From Diaporthe sp. PMI_573 (lineage: Eukaryota > Ascomycota > Sordariomycetes > Diaporthales > Diaporthaceae): 64,000 nt of DNA. Shown in pieces: positions 42,874 through 53,702 of the stretch; position 1 is the stretch's first letter; each line of letters begins with the position of its first letter. Made by a program: the position numbers and the translations under genes. The notes below the pieces were generated by a model. It saw nothing but the letters and a program-made list of their open reading frames with translations, was not told the origin of the DNA and ran no database searches. The stretch lies in contig JAJTUP010000056.1 in NCBI GenBank assembly GCA_021399435.1, positions 372,001 to 436,000 of the forward strand. Direction: 5' to 3'.

Positions 42874-42976
42874 GATGATGTATAAGAACGGAAAGATAGG
42901 TGGGCGATGTAAGATGTTCGAATCAGGATGCTGGTTGAGGAACACTGTAATCGAGTAAATCAACAAAGACAGTCCT

Positions 42977-43261
42977 TTATAGACAGACGCTGTTTATTAC
43001 ACCGAAGAAGGGATTTGTGGGTTTCAACCCCATGAACGTCCCGAACCATTGGAGTCTCGTGCGCTGTGCCACGACGACACCATGATGCGGAATTCTAGGT
43101 TCCCCATTGATCAAAATTTCCCCAAACATGCTGGCAAACCATGAGGGTAGCATCGTGCGCTGTGGCACAGCGCCCACATGATACCAATTTGGGCTTCCGA
43201 CGAAACACATACTGAACCAATAACACTCAAAATAAATCAGGCCACCTACCATTTCACACAA
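42977..43261. repeat. imperfect tandem repeat in the shared upstream region
   Basis: Two copies of an ~80-100-bp unit share the hairpin-like core CGTGCGCTGTGSCAC (near 43059 and 43160) and surrounding words (ATG.T..., CCAT.ATG, TTCC.A). The minus translation shows the matching period (VPQRTMLPSWFASMFGE versus VAQRTRLQWFGTFMG). It could be a degenerate coding repeat or regulatory repeats between two divergent genes. Confidence 0.6.
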
Positions 43262-43624
43262 AGAGAAATAAAATAAACCTTGACCTCCATATCATGCAAA
43301 CTGCTCTGAATAGTAGAGACCAGTGAAATCCTGTAACCGGATCTTAGCCAGGGACAAATTTCGAAACCATGATAACACTCAGTCTGAACCGGGAAGAAAA
43401 ATTATCATGTCTATTGACGGCAAGGGAATGCGGATCTGGTAGGGGTTCGGTAAAGGCAGAACAAGCTTGGGGACCATGGTTTGTGTGTGCCAATATCGCT
43501 GGTCACGGCATTACGACACTTTCCCGGCAAGACTAGGTAGACAGAACTCAACACGTCGGCGGACCAAAGACAGTACTATTTTCTAAACTCCGCCATATGT
43601 AAATCTCACCTGTTAGCCGTAATT

Positions 43625-44892
43625 ATGATGTCTGATCCAGATTCTGACTATGATCCGTCGAGACACGAGACCCGGGGCCGCCCATGCGGCTCAAGAAATA
43701 GACAACAAACGCAAATGGGCGAGCAAGGGCCTGCGTCTGGTCGTCCTTCACATGGAACCCAGGGACGCCCACGAGGCTCAAGAGACAAGCAACAGCGACA
43801 GATACATATAGACGAAAGAAACATTGTGCCTGAGTCTCCCATGCAACGGAAACGGGGTCGTCCTCCTGGTTCAAAAAACAAACGAACGCGAGACATCTAT
43901 GATACGGGTTCCGCAACACGTCAACCACGACAGAGAAGACCTGACGCGACTGATGTAGAGCGGCTATGTCTTTTAGAATCTGCAACACAATTGATGTCGG
44001 AAAGGTTCGCGCAGAAACAAGCAGACTCCATAAACTTCGGCTGCTTCTCTCCTATACCAAGACACGTACAAGTCGAGGCCGCTAGACGGTGCCACAAGGC
44101 AAACACTGAAATCATGACCGAACACGGGCACTCAAATCTAATACACACCTACTGCTACTGGTGCCAAATAATGTGCCGCAAGAAGGAGTTGTACCAAAAC
44201 CCGTGGCCGTGGCAGGATTACTTTCGAAATCTCACCCAGGAGAACCAACGTCAGATCCAGGTACTTGTAGACTGCAATCAGTGCTTCACAACAGAAAACT
44301 TGCCAGACGGCACCGCCTCATCGGTTCCCACTTGTGAGAAGTGCCACACTGCAATGTCGTATCAACGGAACGGACAGCCGGGCCAAGCAAAGCTTTCGAG
44401 ACGCGCCGGATTCCTACAACCGCATCTCCGTTGCATGCACCAATACCCACAGGAACTAAAGGACCTCACACCAATCGAAGAGAGAGCCATTAGTATCAAC
44501 ACGCCATTCGGATATATTACAAAGTTGCGCATGGATCTACAATGGGTCGGTACCAAATACAGGAAGCACGTAAGAGGGCATATATGTGTTTTCCCTAACA
44601 ACATCCACGACTTGACTACTACCGTCCTACCTCGAACTCTTGAGTCGACACTTGAAAACTTTCTTATCACCTGGAGCGGCAAAGATGAACCATCAGACAA
44701 GGATTTGAGTATGTATGCGACAGTCCGGCCACAAGTGATACAAAGAGCGTTGGTCTGGCTCAAGGAAAACAATCCTATCTACAGGAACGTGGAGATTGAT
44801 ACAGAGAGACTTTCCAGGTGGACACCCACCCGTGTAATGTCAGCAATTCGGGCCTGCACACATCACGTAGAACCTACAGTAGACGAAAAAAA
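43625..44892 (+). CDS. Helitron N-terminal AT-hook/DUF6570 protein part
   Basis: Three AT-hook motifs appear in the first 90 residues (RGRPCGSRN, QGRPRGSRD, RGRPPGSKN), which bind the minor groove of AT-rich DNA. A Cys-rich block follows (CYWCQIMC, later CNQCF and CEKCH), then the DUF6570 core (RKHVRGHICVFPNNIHDL ... LPRTLESTLENFLI, ending near IYRNVEI). The frame continues open to 45046, but homology passes to the +1 frame at the A7 run at 44886-44892, so this and the next frame are one ancestral polyprotein. Confidence 0.85.
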
Positions 44893-46460
44893 TGAACACT
44901 GCCCACTACACCACAGCCGAGGACCGAGGCGAAAAGAACGAGACCGGAGAGATCACGCCGGAAGACTTAGGAATAAGAACTGCTGGCGGGAGAATAAACC
45001 GCGGAACCGGAGACCACTTAGGCGCGACAGAAAGTATAACGATTGACGAAGACGAGACAATCTATGAACGCGACTCTTCCGGCGTATTCAACACCGACAG
45101 CTCTCTGAGAAGCACGGATGTGGATCAACTCCAGTTTGCAGTAGATGCACTACAGGCAACGTTCAAAGATCCAAGCGCAACCAAAAACCAGATCTCCGAG
45201 GATGTTGGCACGACGAACGGCAATCGTGGAAGGATAAACCTCAGGACAACCCACACGTCAACACAGTATATACATGTTCGCCACGGAAACGAATTTGCAG
45301 ATATGAACGACCTCGAGTTCTGGCCGAAGACATTCCCGACCTTATTCCCTCATGGGGTGGGTGGAGCAAGAATCACGAGGTTACCAGAGACCGCAACTCG
45401 AGATGAGGAAAATTCCGTGGTCGACAATTACTCCCAACACGGCTTCAGCTTACGTTTCTGGAGCCAAATCTGTTTGCTCCGACATGGCAGCCGCTTTGCT
45501 CGTCACCCTGTATTCCAGTTTCTCGTATTCAACATACTCGTGAAGTCGAACAACAGACGAGTAAGCATGCAACAAATGAGCAAGTCCTCATTCCACCAGT
45601 TTAAGAACCTGTGGCAGAGCCTCACACCCGAACGTTTAAAGAATGCGGCTAAAGAGATGGAGGACACCGGGAAAACCCTCGATGACGACATACAGGACCT
45701 CATGAGACGACTTTCATCATTTGGTTACTCATTCCCTCTATCTCCAGAGGCTCGGCTTCAAATGCGGCAGAAGATACACAGCTCAATCGTCAACTTTGGA
45801 CTTCCCGTGCTGTGGTTTACGATCAATCCGAATGATCTTACAAGCCCAATAAAAAAATGGCTGAGTGTCAGCCAATCTGCACTGCCGGAAGAGTTGGTGG
45901 ACCTTTCCCAGAGGATGGAAGATTATTTCAACAGATTAAGGTTCAGCATTGAAGACCCCGTGAGCGCAGTACGGTTTTTCCAAGAGGAACTTGACGTTTT
46001 CTTCTCCCAGTTGGTCCAGGTCGACCAGTACTCCTGCTTGGGCAAGGTGAGCCACTATATAGGTTCAGTGGAAACCAACAAACGCGGCATGCTACACCTG
46101 CACGGCATGATCTGGCTAAACGGGAACCTACAGCTTCCACAAATAGTCAAATTGTTTTCCGAGGGACAGTCTAATCCAGCAACTGAGGACATCAAGGCTG
46201 ACTTGAAGCGACGCATTGAAACGTGGTCTGATTGTATTTTCTGTCAAACGCTCAACGAAGAAGACGCAATACAGGTGGCGGCAGAACACCCCGACGTGTA
46301 TACACCTCTAGAAGAACTGAAAAGTGAGGACCCAACCGTCGCGTGGGAGGCGTTTAAAAGAGACTCGAACCGTGTGGCATACAATTCACAACTACTTTGG
46401 AAACTGAAACCCAAGCGGGACAAGGACTCATTTTCCTTCATATGTTGCGCCACCAACTAA
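44892..46460 (+). pseudogene. Helitron Rep (Helitron_like_N) part, truncated
   Basis: This frame holds the Helitron_like_N region (EFWPKTFPTLFPHGVGG, LRFWSQICLLRHGSRF) and the start of the HUH endonuclease: LWFTINPNDLTSP and the metal-binding HLHGMIWL with H-x-H. Normally the domain goes on to a Y-x3/4-Y-type catalytic segment. Here the sequence turns from NRVAYNSQLLWKL straight into unrelated residues and a stop at 46460. The tyrosine motif is thus deleted and nicking activity should be lost. The preceding DUF6570 part is one frame away. Confidence 0.85.
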
Positions 46461-46705
46461 CTGACGTTGTGAACGGCGGAGAGCAAAATATGAGATGGGA
46501 GACCAACGCCAACCCGGCAAACTGTGATGTTACTTCAGCAGAGATAAGTGGGATTGTGAAAACCCAACGGATCGCAAATCATAATAAACTCGAAGCACGG
46601 TTCGGGAAAGGAAGTGCAGACATAGAGATGCAGCTTGATGGGATACCAAACCCAGACATGGTTTATAATGTAGAAGGTAAGATAAAAATCAAGTTGCGGT
46701 TCTGA
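46397..46705 (+). pseudogene. Helitron Rep-helicase linker fragment
   Basis: A third frame carries the conserved linker found before the helicase (LHMLRHQLTDVVNGG, then KLEARFGKGSADIEMQLDG and IPNPDMVYN). It follows immediately after the deletion scar in Rep and ends at a stop at 46705, about 55 bp before the helicase frame. Confidence 0.7.
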
Positions 46706-46758
46706 GTAGCATCATCTGATAAGGAGTAGAAATTTCCAACCGACAGACACAACCATCT

Positions 46759-48414
46759 ATGCAGGTTCGAAATCTGGAGCGGGTGTCTTGGACCCAGGCT
46801 GCGGAGCATCTTATTACATCTGAACATCTCAACCACAGACAATCACTAGTACTACAACGCGTCGCACAACACATACAGATAACAGAAGATACGAATGGAC
46901 AGGGCAACGAGAATCACCAACTTCTGTTATATGTTGGTGGAAGCGGAGGTGTTGGTAAGAGTTGGCTAATCCAGGCCTTTGACAAACTGTTCTTGAGAAT
47001 GGAAGACCAACTTTCCCTCTGCATCACGGCTAGCACAGGCTCCGCAGCAGCAAACATCAATGGAAGAACCATCCACTCTGCTGTGGGCCTGACCATCAAA
47101 GGAGTTTGTTCCAAACTAATAGAAGACGGTCTTAAGAGAAGGTGGAAGGAGGCCAAAATGCTAGTTCTTGATGAACTGAGCATGGTTTCTGGACGTCTGT
47201 TCCATACCGTCAGCAAAAGGCTAAATTTCTTGAGGGGTCACCACGATGCTGAAAATGTATACTTTGGACGGGTCCCGGTAGTTATGGTTCTAGGCGATTT
47301 CGCACAATTCCCGCCGGTCAGCGCAAACTCCGTCATATTCCCAGCCAAATTGGGCGCACCCAGGAACCAATCCCCGTCAGGAAGTACAGAAGATGCGATC
47401 AATATTTCGCCCCGGGACATCACAGCAGCAACAGAGCAGCTAGCAGGATACAAACTGTTTCAGAAGTTCACCAATGTGATCATACTAAACGAACAAATGA
47501 GGGCCACAGACCCAGAACTGCGGGTAATGTTACAGGAACTACGCGACGGCAATCCCACTGAAAAGTACCAAAACAAACTGAACGACAAGGTTGTTGATTT
47601 CGAAACACCAGTTGACTGGGAGGAAGTCCGAGCGCTCACACCAACCAACGCCACGAGATGGCGCCTGAACATGGAAGCAGTCGTGGCGTTCGCGAGGGCC
47701 CGGGGACAACTCGTTCGGATATTCATATCTGACCACAACTGGACGGACCCAAACCCAATGCAGAGGCTCCCAACAATATCCTTCGGTGATAACAGCTGGA
47801 CAGATGTCCCGGGAATGTTTTTCTACACAGACTACATGCCTGTCCTGACCAACAAGAACCAATACCCCGGGCTGAAGCTTATGAACGGGACGGAATTCAT
47901 AACCAGAGGCGTCATACCCGGAGATTCTCAAAAATCAGGGCTTTGTCTAGGAGACGATACGATCATCCACTTTGGGTGCCCGGCAGGAATACTGCTCGAA
48001 CCTCAGAAAACAGAAGACATAGACGTCACGGGTCTACCTAAGGGTCAAATACTACTGACACCAGACAAGATCACGCTTAAGCCGTCAAGAAACCGCTTCA
48101 AATTTTTGACTGGGGAATGTTACCGAACCGGCCTCCCTTGCACACCAGCATTCGCCCTGACAGACTTCAAAGCACAAGGCCGAACATTCAAGAAAATACT
48201 GGTCGAGCTGACTTCACGGCTGGGCGGCCGCGGTAAAATCGATCCCGTCAGTGCATATGTATGCCTCTCGAGATGCAAAACACTTGCGGGTATCCAATTA
48301 CTCAACGTAGTGACCAGAAACGATTGGATGGCACTTGGGATGCCCGGAAAACTACGAGACGTGTTGGACGACTTGGAAGGCCGATCAGACTTGACTTTGA
48401 GAAGGTGGCTTTGA
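46759..48414 (+). CDS. Helitron Pif1-like helicase, about 551 aa
   Basis: The frame is open for 551 codons and shows superfamily-1 Pif1 motifs in order: Walker A GGSGGVGKSWLIQAF (about residues 59-73), motif Ia CITASTGSAAANI, Walker B LVLDELSMVS, motif III GDFAQFPPV, and late motifs FALTDFKAQGRTFKK and VSAYVCLSRCKTLAGIQLL. In full Helitrons it is fused to Rep and unwinds DNA during rolling-circle transfer. The domain itself looks intact, but the fused Rep is broken, so function on its own is doubtful. The first Met is an arbitrary start; the frame is open a little upstream. Confidence 0.9.
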   Translation: MQVRNLERVSWTQAAEHLITSEHLNHRQSLVLQRVAQHIQITEDTNGQGNENHQLLLYVGGSGGVGKSWLIQAFDKLFLRMEDQLSLCITASTGSAAANINGRTIHSAVGLTIKGVCSKLIEDGLKRRWKEAKMLVLDELSMVSGRLFHTVSKRLNFLRGHHDAENVYFGRVPVVMVLGDFAQFPPVSANSVIFPAKLGAPRNQSPSGSTEDAINISPRDITAATEQLAGYKLFQKFTNVIILNEQMRATDPELRVMLQELRDGNPTEKYQNKLNDKVVDFETPVDWEEVRALTPTNATRWRLNMEAVVAFARARGQLVRIFISDHNWTDPNPMQRLPTISFGDNSWTDVPGMFFYTDYMPVLTNKNQYPGLKLMNGTEFITRGVIPGDSQKSGLCLGDDTIIHFGCPAGILLEPQKTEDIDVTGLPKGQILLTPDKITLKPSRNRFKFLTGECYRTGLPCTPAFALTDFKAQGRTFKKILVELTSRLGGRGKIDPVSAYVCLSRCKTLAGIQLLNVVTRNDWMALGMPGKLRDVLDDLEGRSDLTLRRWL

Positions 48415-48511
48415 TATAAAATACGATGAAGCAACGGATTACCCTGATTCATAGTATCCGCGATGCATGAGTGCTTCCGAAAACCATACTCCTATGAAGG
48501 ATACAAAAAGC

Positions 48512-48527
48512 GGTCCGCCGCGGACCG
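48512..48527 (+). repeat. GC-rich hairpin word, right of the Helitron region
   Basis: GGTCCGCCGCGGACCG is the reverse complement of 41070-41085 and lies about 100 bp past the helicase stop. The palindrome extends to GCGGTCCGC/GCGGACCGC here. A CTRR end is not found at the expected 10-12 nt downstream. Confidence 0.7.
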
Positions 48528-48770
48528 CTCCTCACCCGATAATGTGAAACAATCCAATATCAAACAACCACTAAATGCAAAATGTTAGTCAACAACACCA
48601 TCAATAACCCAACCTCCCACACAATACACCTACATGTCTATGTACGTAGTATGAAAGTCATACCTTGATGAAACCACTGAAACGACGCCTGAGAATACTC
48701 AATACACATCAGGGAATGCAAGAAAACTGAAATGCCCAGCAAATAAATGCAAACATGTACCTTAAAACTC

Positions 48771-49442
48771 CTATGGCGAGACCCTCGCATCGCCAACTTC
48801 AGACAGGTGTGGAGCCACCACATCGTCAAACCACTCAAACCATTTCTGCAACCCATCTAGACCTAGAGCCAAATTATGCAAAGCTTCATGAGGGTTTGGC
48901 ATAGATAGCTCCTTTCGAACTTCTGCCCGCTCCTGTTGGGCATCCTTCATTAAATCATCTAAGACCAACAAGTCAGTAATGCTACCGTATAATGACCATG
49001 AGCCGTAACATACGCAGTTCACATCCGCGACCTTTACCGTTATAGTAGCAATTCGCACACGCCCCACGAGTTGCAGCCCGCACGATGGGCGCCGAACTAA
49101 CCACGCAGAGTGACCATAAACCCTTCCGATTCTTACATCGCCCGCAAGGCTCTCTTGCCTCCTCTCCAGAAATCTGTATTAAACAAGCGACGATATTCTG
49201 AATGCGACCAAAGAGCAGACGCGCCGCCGACGCAGGATTGAGGCGGGGAAACCGAAGCGCTGGCAACGGTAATAATGCTTCGATTGTCTTGGAGTCGGGG
49301 AAGGAAGGGATATCAGGAAGTATCTCTCGTGCGAAGTCACCTGTGGCTAAGAAACGTCAATAACGATACAACACGTAGATAGGAACAGTAATACTATACA
49401 CTGATCACCCGGATCTGAGTCCTCGATGGTTGAGATAGACAT
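48771..49442 (-). CDS. DUF3716 family protein, 184 aa
   Basis: Three exons are inferred: 49442-49409, 49346-49014 and 48958-48771, with introns of 62 and 55 nt. The second intron has an ideal donor GTATGT, branch CTGAC and acceptor CTTAG. The DUF3716 signature is complete: C79-x2-C82 (EPCGRCKN), C92 (LWSLCVV), and C108-x2-C111 and C120 (GACANCYYNGKGRGCE). These Cys probably bind zinc. A helical tail follows with Glu/Lys-rich and LDGLQKWFEWFDD segments. The family is widespread in ascomycetes and, to my knowledge, has no assigned function. It lies 360 bp from the helicase stop and faces it. The short first exon is the least certain part. Confidence 0.78.
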
Positions 49443-52400
49443 TCCGAGCGGATGAAGTTGTGTGATGTTTTGGAGAAAATAGAGTTGGGTCCTTAAGTCG
49501 TGACGAAACCCCAACTCGTTCATTGAAACGCCGAAAGCGACAGCTTACCTAAGAACAAACGAAGTAACCCTAAAATGAGCGTGAACAGCAATCACCCAAT
49601 CAAGACCTTGTACACACGAAACCCAGGTCGTATTTGTAACGCGAATCCTATCAAAGGAACAAGAACGAGGCGTTTACTAGGTAGAAATTAATTCAGAACT
49701 CCTTAACGATAAGAAAGGGTATGCAACTAGAGGGCATGATTACTAGATTGACCGAAACCTATTAAACGAGAAAACGTAAGATGCATTCAGTGTTGCTTAG
49801 TGGCTGGTCTGGACGTCTTCCCGGGTGTTCCTCTAGCTTGCCGAGCCCCTGGCTTATGATTCCAGCTGTTTCAGTATTGTATAGGATCCGCAATGGATAT
49901 GGACTATGAGCCTTTGTTGAACGGGTTCTGTTGCAGCCACCCGGTTGACGTGACCACGCGTCAGGCACTTGCGCGCTAATGGATATGCTGTTACCCTAGT
50001 CCCACTACCTAGAAGTAGGCTCGTGTGTTGTCTCTGGAATTGTCTTTACCTCATCGTCTAATAGCATGAGACATGTTCTTGTACAAGTATAATCATCCAT
50101 CATCTGGCCCGCACATGGTCCTTCCGGCTAGACCCCGGAATCTCCATCCGGCCACATACCATGCCGCCTGACCGAATGTCTCCGTCTCGTCGTCTACTCC
50201 GCGAAGGACACGCTTTCGTATTGTTCGATTGCTAGAAGCAAGCTAGCGGATTATCTACACCATAGTTGTCTCCGACTCGTCGTCTGCTCCGCGAGGGATA
50301 TGCTCATGTCCCAGTGACACCATCCGGGCACTGGCTCGCGGGTCATGTCTCCGTCTCGTCGTCTGCTCCGCGAAGGACATGCTCTCCCGGTTGGACCACC
50401 TAGAGAAAAGAAAGGAACTGGAAACAAGACGATCCAAGCAGGAAACGCACTGGGAGCCTTCGCGCACCCAAAGAAGGGGCGCTCAGAGCGTCCAGAGAGG
50501 TTTCTTTATCCGCATTTGTAAGCTAGGATCGTGACAATTGTCATCACAGCGCCCCGAACCACGCCGCTGGACTACATCGCCGAGGTTCGTTGCCAAGGAA
50601 CTCTCGCGGCAGGCACATCAAGCGACGATCTTTCCCCTTCTGTCAGCCAATCCACTTCTGGCAACCGGCCCGGCAGAGCATCGACCAGGCCCTGCGGGCA
50701 GGGGCATAAGGGACTGCATAGTCAGCCCACGCGGGGAATTGGAGGAAGCAATTTCGGCCAATCAGAGGCTCTGAAATGGGAAGTTCTGGCTTGAATTAAA
50801 AGTGTCGCCCCTACGCGCCTATAAAGGGGGCATAAAGATTAATATTCAGAACTTATATCCTTTGTTTCTCAGCCAATAAGGGTTCGGATAAGAGGTGAAT
50901 ATAACTATTAAAACCGCAAGAATTCAGGCTATTTTTCGGTACCGTTCTCATAGCCCAAGGAATATTTTATTTTTTTTAGTGCAAATTCCTAGTTCCGGAG
51001 TTTTGGAGTTTTCGAAGAATTACGGGACCTTGAACCATTCTAAAGAATGGCACATTCTAAAGAATGGCATATGTAGAACTCAATTCCCGTTTCATTACCT
51101 ATCTCCCCCTAGATCCGTCTTATGTATATTGTTGAGTTTATACCAAGTCAGCCTATTGATAGTGTGAGAAGTGACAACCTCAGATGTCTGGCTCTCTGTT
51201 GTCATTCCTGGAGAAGGAACTCGGATGCCGAACGTTTCAGTGCTGAATCATTGTACTGCTAGTACGCCACGACTTTGCACCCCTTGTATACTCAAGTCTC
51301 AAAGGCGGGCCACAACGAGTAGTGGATCTCTCATTTTAATTCAGCTTTGGAATATTTGATCAATTATATAGTTTGCTCGATTCCTGAATCAGCAATGGCA
51401 CTGGTATGAACTGGTCTAGAACAAACACCACGCCTGTAGCGCCCGTACGTAGATTTCTTTCGTGGTTGCTTCAAGACAACCGACCTCTTGGTAATTTCTG
51501 TGTGAAATGCGACTTTCAAGGAGGCGCGCCGTTTTCCTCCGTTCTTGATATATGGAGAGGCATGATTTGGTGGACTTCAAGTGCCAAACCTACGTAAGGA
51601 TCAGGCCCCTGGGGCGGTCCAGACGTAGCGGGTGGGTCGAGAACAGCGTCAATCATGCCGTGCCTGCGCTGGCGCTCATTTCGCGTGCATAATTGCCACC
51701 TCGACGCACCACTGCCCTGTGACTGCTGTATGTGTGACTGGGCATCCAAGATAAGCAAGCCTGGCCCTGGCCTGGAACATGAACTATCACGCTGGCACCT
51801 CTTTACAGGACGCCCCACGCTATAGCTGGTGTTTGCCTGGGTAGGAGATCAAGCGTGCTTGTACAGGTAGGTACCAGAACGGACTGTACTCGTAATGTGA
51901 CCCACCGCCCCGCGTGGGCACCTCTGGTTGATGCCATCATCTAACATGCCAGCCCACCGTTGTTGCCACAGAACATACAATTACCGGTAATGTACTTCTG
52001 GGATACAGACAGCATGATTGGGGAGTAAATCCCAAGATAAGACTAAGCCTACAAGGTAGTCTGCTTATAGAGCGAGCTTTAGAATACCTTGCGAAATAAG
52101 TCCGCAAATAATGGATTTAATGTGTAATATGTTTCGGAAAGAAAGAGTAGTAAAAGGACCGATGGGGAATGGCGGTAATGTAATGCTTTTATAGAGACGG
52201 GTGGGACCCTGTAAGAAATAGCATTGAGTGATTTTTGGATTGGAATTTAAAGAACAGGAGCTCCTATACCCTCTGATATATATATTGTACTATTCGTCGT
52301 TTTGCTTATTGTATCGGTTTACAGCAGGTGGGCTCAGGCTCGTGCACACATGTGAAGAAGCAGCGAAGGCATGGCTCGCAGTCGGGTTGTGGGCTAGGTT

Positions 52401-52899
52401 GGGAGGTACAACACAGTATATAATAGTTTGCGGATCCAGGTTTCCATGGACAGGACTGGATGATTCCAATGACAAGTTTATCCTGGAGTTGAATCACACT
52501 GACTACATGGAATAGGTTTTCCTCATATTTTCAGGCAAAGTCTTGGGTCCTGTCTTCTGAAATCAACATTTTGAGTGGAGGTCCAACCTTATTCTTATTC
52601 CTACAAGCTTATTCTGCATAATGCCATTTCTCAAGCTACCATAATTTCTGCACATGTTCGCCTCGTTATTAGGCGCTGGACGCACCGGATGCACCAGTAC
52701 CTGGCGGACCGAAGGTCGTGTTCGATGTCGTGTTGACGATTCCAAGAGTTAAAACATAGCCGTCCTTCCAGGAGTCAGCGCCGGCCTCAATAGGCGGTGC
52801 TAGTTCGAAACACAGGTTAGCTTTCTCATGTATTTGATCATAGTGTCCGTCGTTGAACTCGTCTTAGAGTTTATGGGGACTATCGGGGCTAGAAGCTCA
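49443..52899. other. long gene-poor stretch
   Basis: Frames at 50531-50794 (+), 52228-52515 (+) and others show no domain. Structure seen: a three-copy minisatellite at 50177-50385 and a short duplication (CATTCTAAAGAATGGCA) at about 51037-51069. No RNA genes were recognised. Confidence 0.4.
50177..50385 (+). repeat. ~85-bp minisatellite, three copies
   Basis: The word GTCTCCGTCTCGTCGTCT followed by RCTCCGCGARGGAYAYGCT occurs at about 50178, 50268 and 50347. The spacers between copies are less conserved. Confidence 0.8.
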
Positions 52900-53702
52900 T
52901 CAGGACGTACGCAGAATGTCTTTCCGGCTTTCCTTAATAGCTGTTGTATTTACATCAAAAAGCGCATCCCGTTTCGTCACGAAATCGGGGGTGATTTGGG
53001 AATCACCGGTGTAGCCCATGACCAACTCCGGAATACCCAGCGGCACTGAGCTGTTCTGTTGATCATAGCGCCAGGTATGGGACGTCTTACCATAGGTACC
53101 GACCAGGACGTCACCCATGATTGTGTGGTCCACCGCTGTTTGCCGATTTAGCTTGAGTTTTGAACTATCTTCCTTTCATTTAGGGGGGTAACCAACACTC
53201 TGGGAGGCCAGGTTGAATTACTATGGTTAATCAGGGTCAGTAATCGTTATAAAGATCGCAGCGGACGGGATATGAGCAAATGGTGATAACTTACAGAATC
53301 CACTTGTGACTTCATATACATGACTGTGCCAAAGCTGGCGTTCTGATTTCTCTGTTAATATTCAACAAGCATCTCGAGCTTCAGGGGGGGGGGAGAATGC
53401 CCACCCTCGTAATCAAGGGCTTGGAATGCTTTTGTGGAGATTATATACTCGATGCCAGCAAGGTGAGCAGGTTCCGTGGCTGTGTTATAGATAGCGCATT
53501 GCAGCAAGTCGTTGGACACAATGACACAATAGTGGTTGGCCGAGACTTCCCAGTCAGTATGGCCAGATACAAAATGGAAACCATTGAGGAAAAGCACGGC
53601 TCCTTCCGGTCCATAATGGCCGAAAGGAAGAGCCCCTAGGATTCCTAGGGGATAAATCAAGAGAAAGGTGGAGGCGGATGACAACATATTCGCGTAATGC
53701 AT
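52900..53702 (-). CDS. oil-body-associated protein-like (DUF1264) gene, frame possibly broken
   Basis: Exon 1 (53702-53405) encodes GFHFVSGHTDWEVSANHYC, then AHLAGIEYIIST. The 52-nt intron (donor GTGGGC, acceptor TTAACAG) leads to exon 2 (53351-53295) with QLWHSHVYEVTSGF, and a 73-nt intron leads to LIQPGLPE at 53220. The last part (about 53170-52900) encodes YGKTSHTWRYDQQ and LGIPELVMGYTGD. This is the order of DUF1264/OBAP proteins, named for plant oil bodies, with the conserved HY-C and H-x-H motifs. Between LPECW and the final part I found no intron that keeps frame (stop at about 53180), so there may be a frameshift or a missed splice. The N-terminus is replaced by a hydrophobic segment (STFLLIYPLGILGAL), unlike the usual family start. 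Confidence 0.65.

Larger units (their letters stand above)
43625..48414 (+). mobile_element. decayed Helitron (Rep/Pif1-like helicase)
   Basis: Consecutive plus frames encode an AT-hook/DUF6570 protein, the Helitron-like N domain plus Rep front part, a short linker and a Pif1-like helicase, the usual order in fungal Helitrons. It is inactive: a +1 shift lies at an A7 run (44886-44892), and an internal deletion near 46405-46430 removes the Rep C-terminal part where the catalytic tyrosines should lie. The 5' TC and 3' CTRR ends could not be placed with confidence. Helitrons move by rolling-circle transposition and often capture host genes. Confidence 0.88.
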
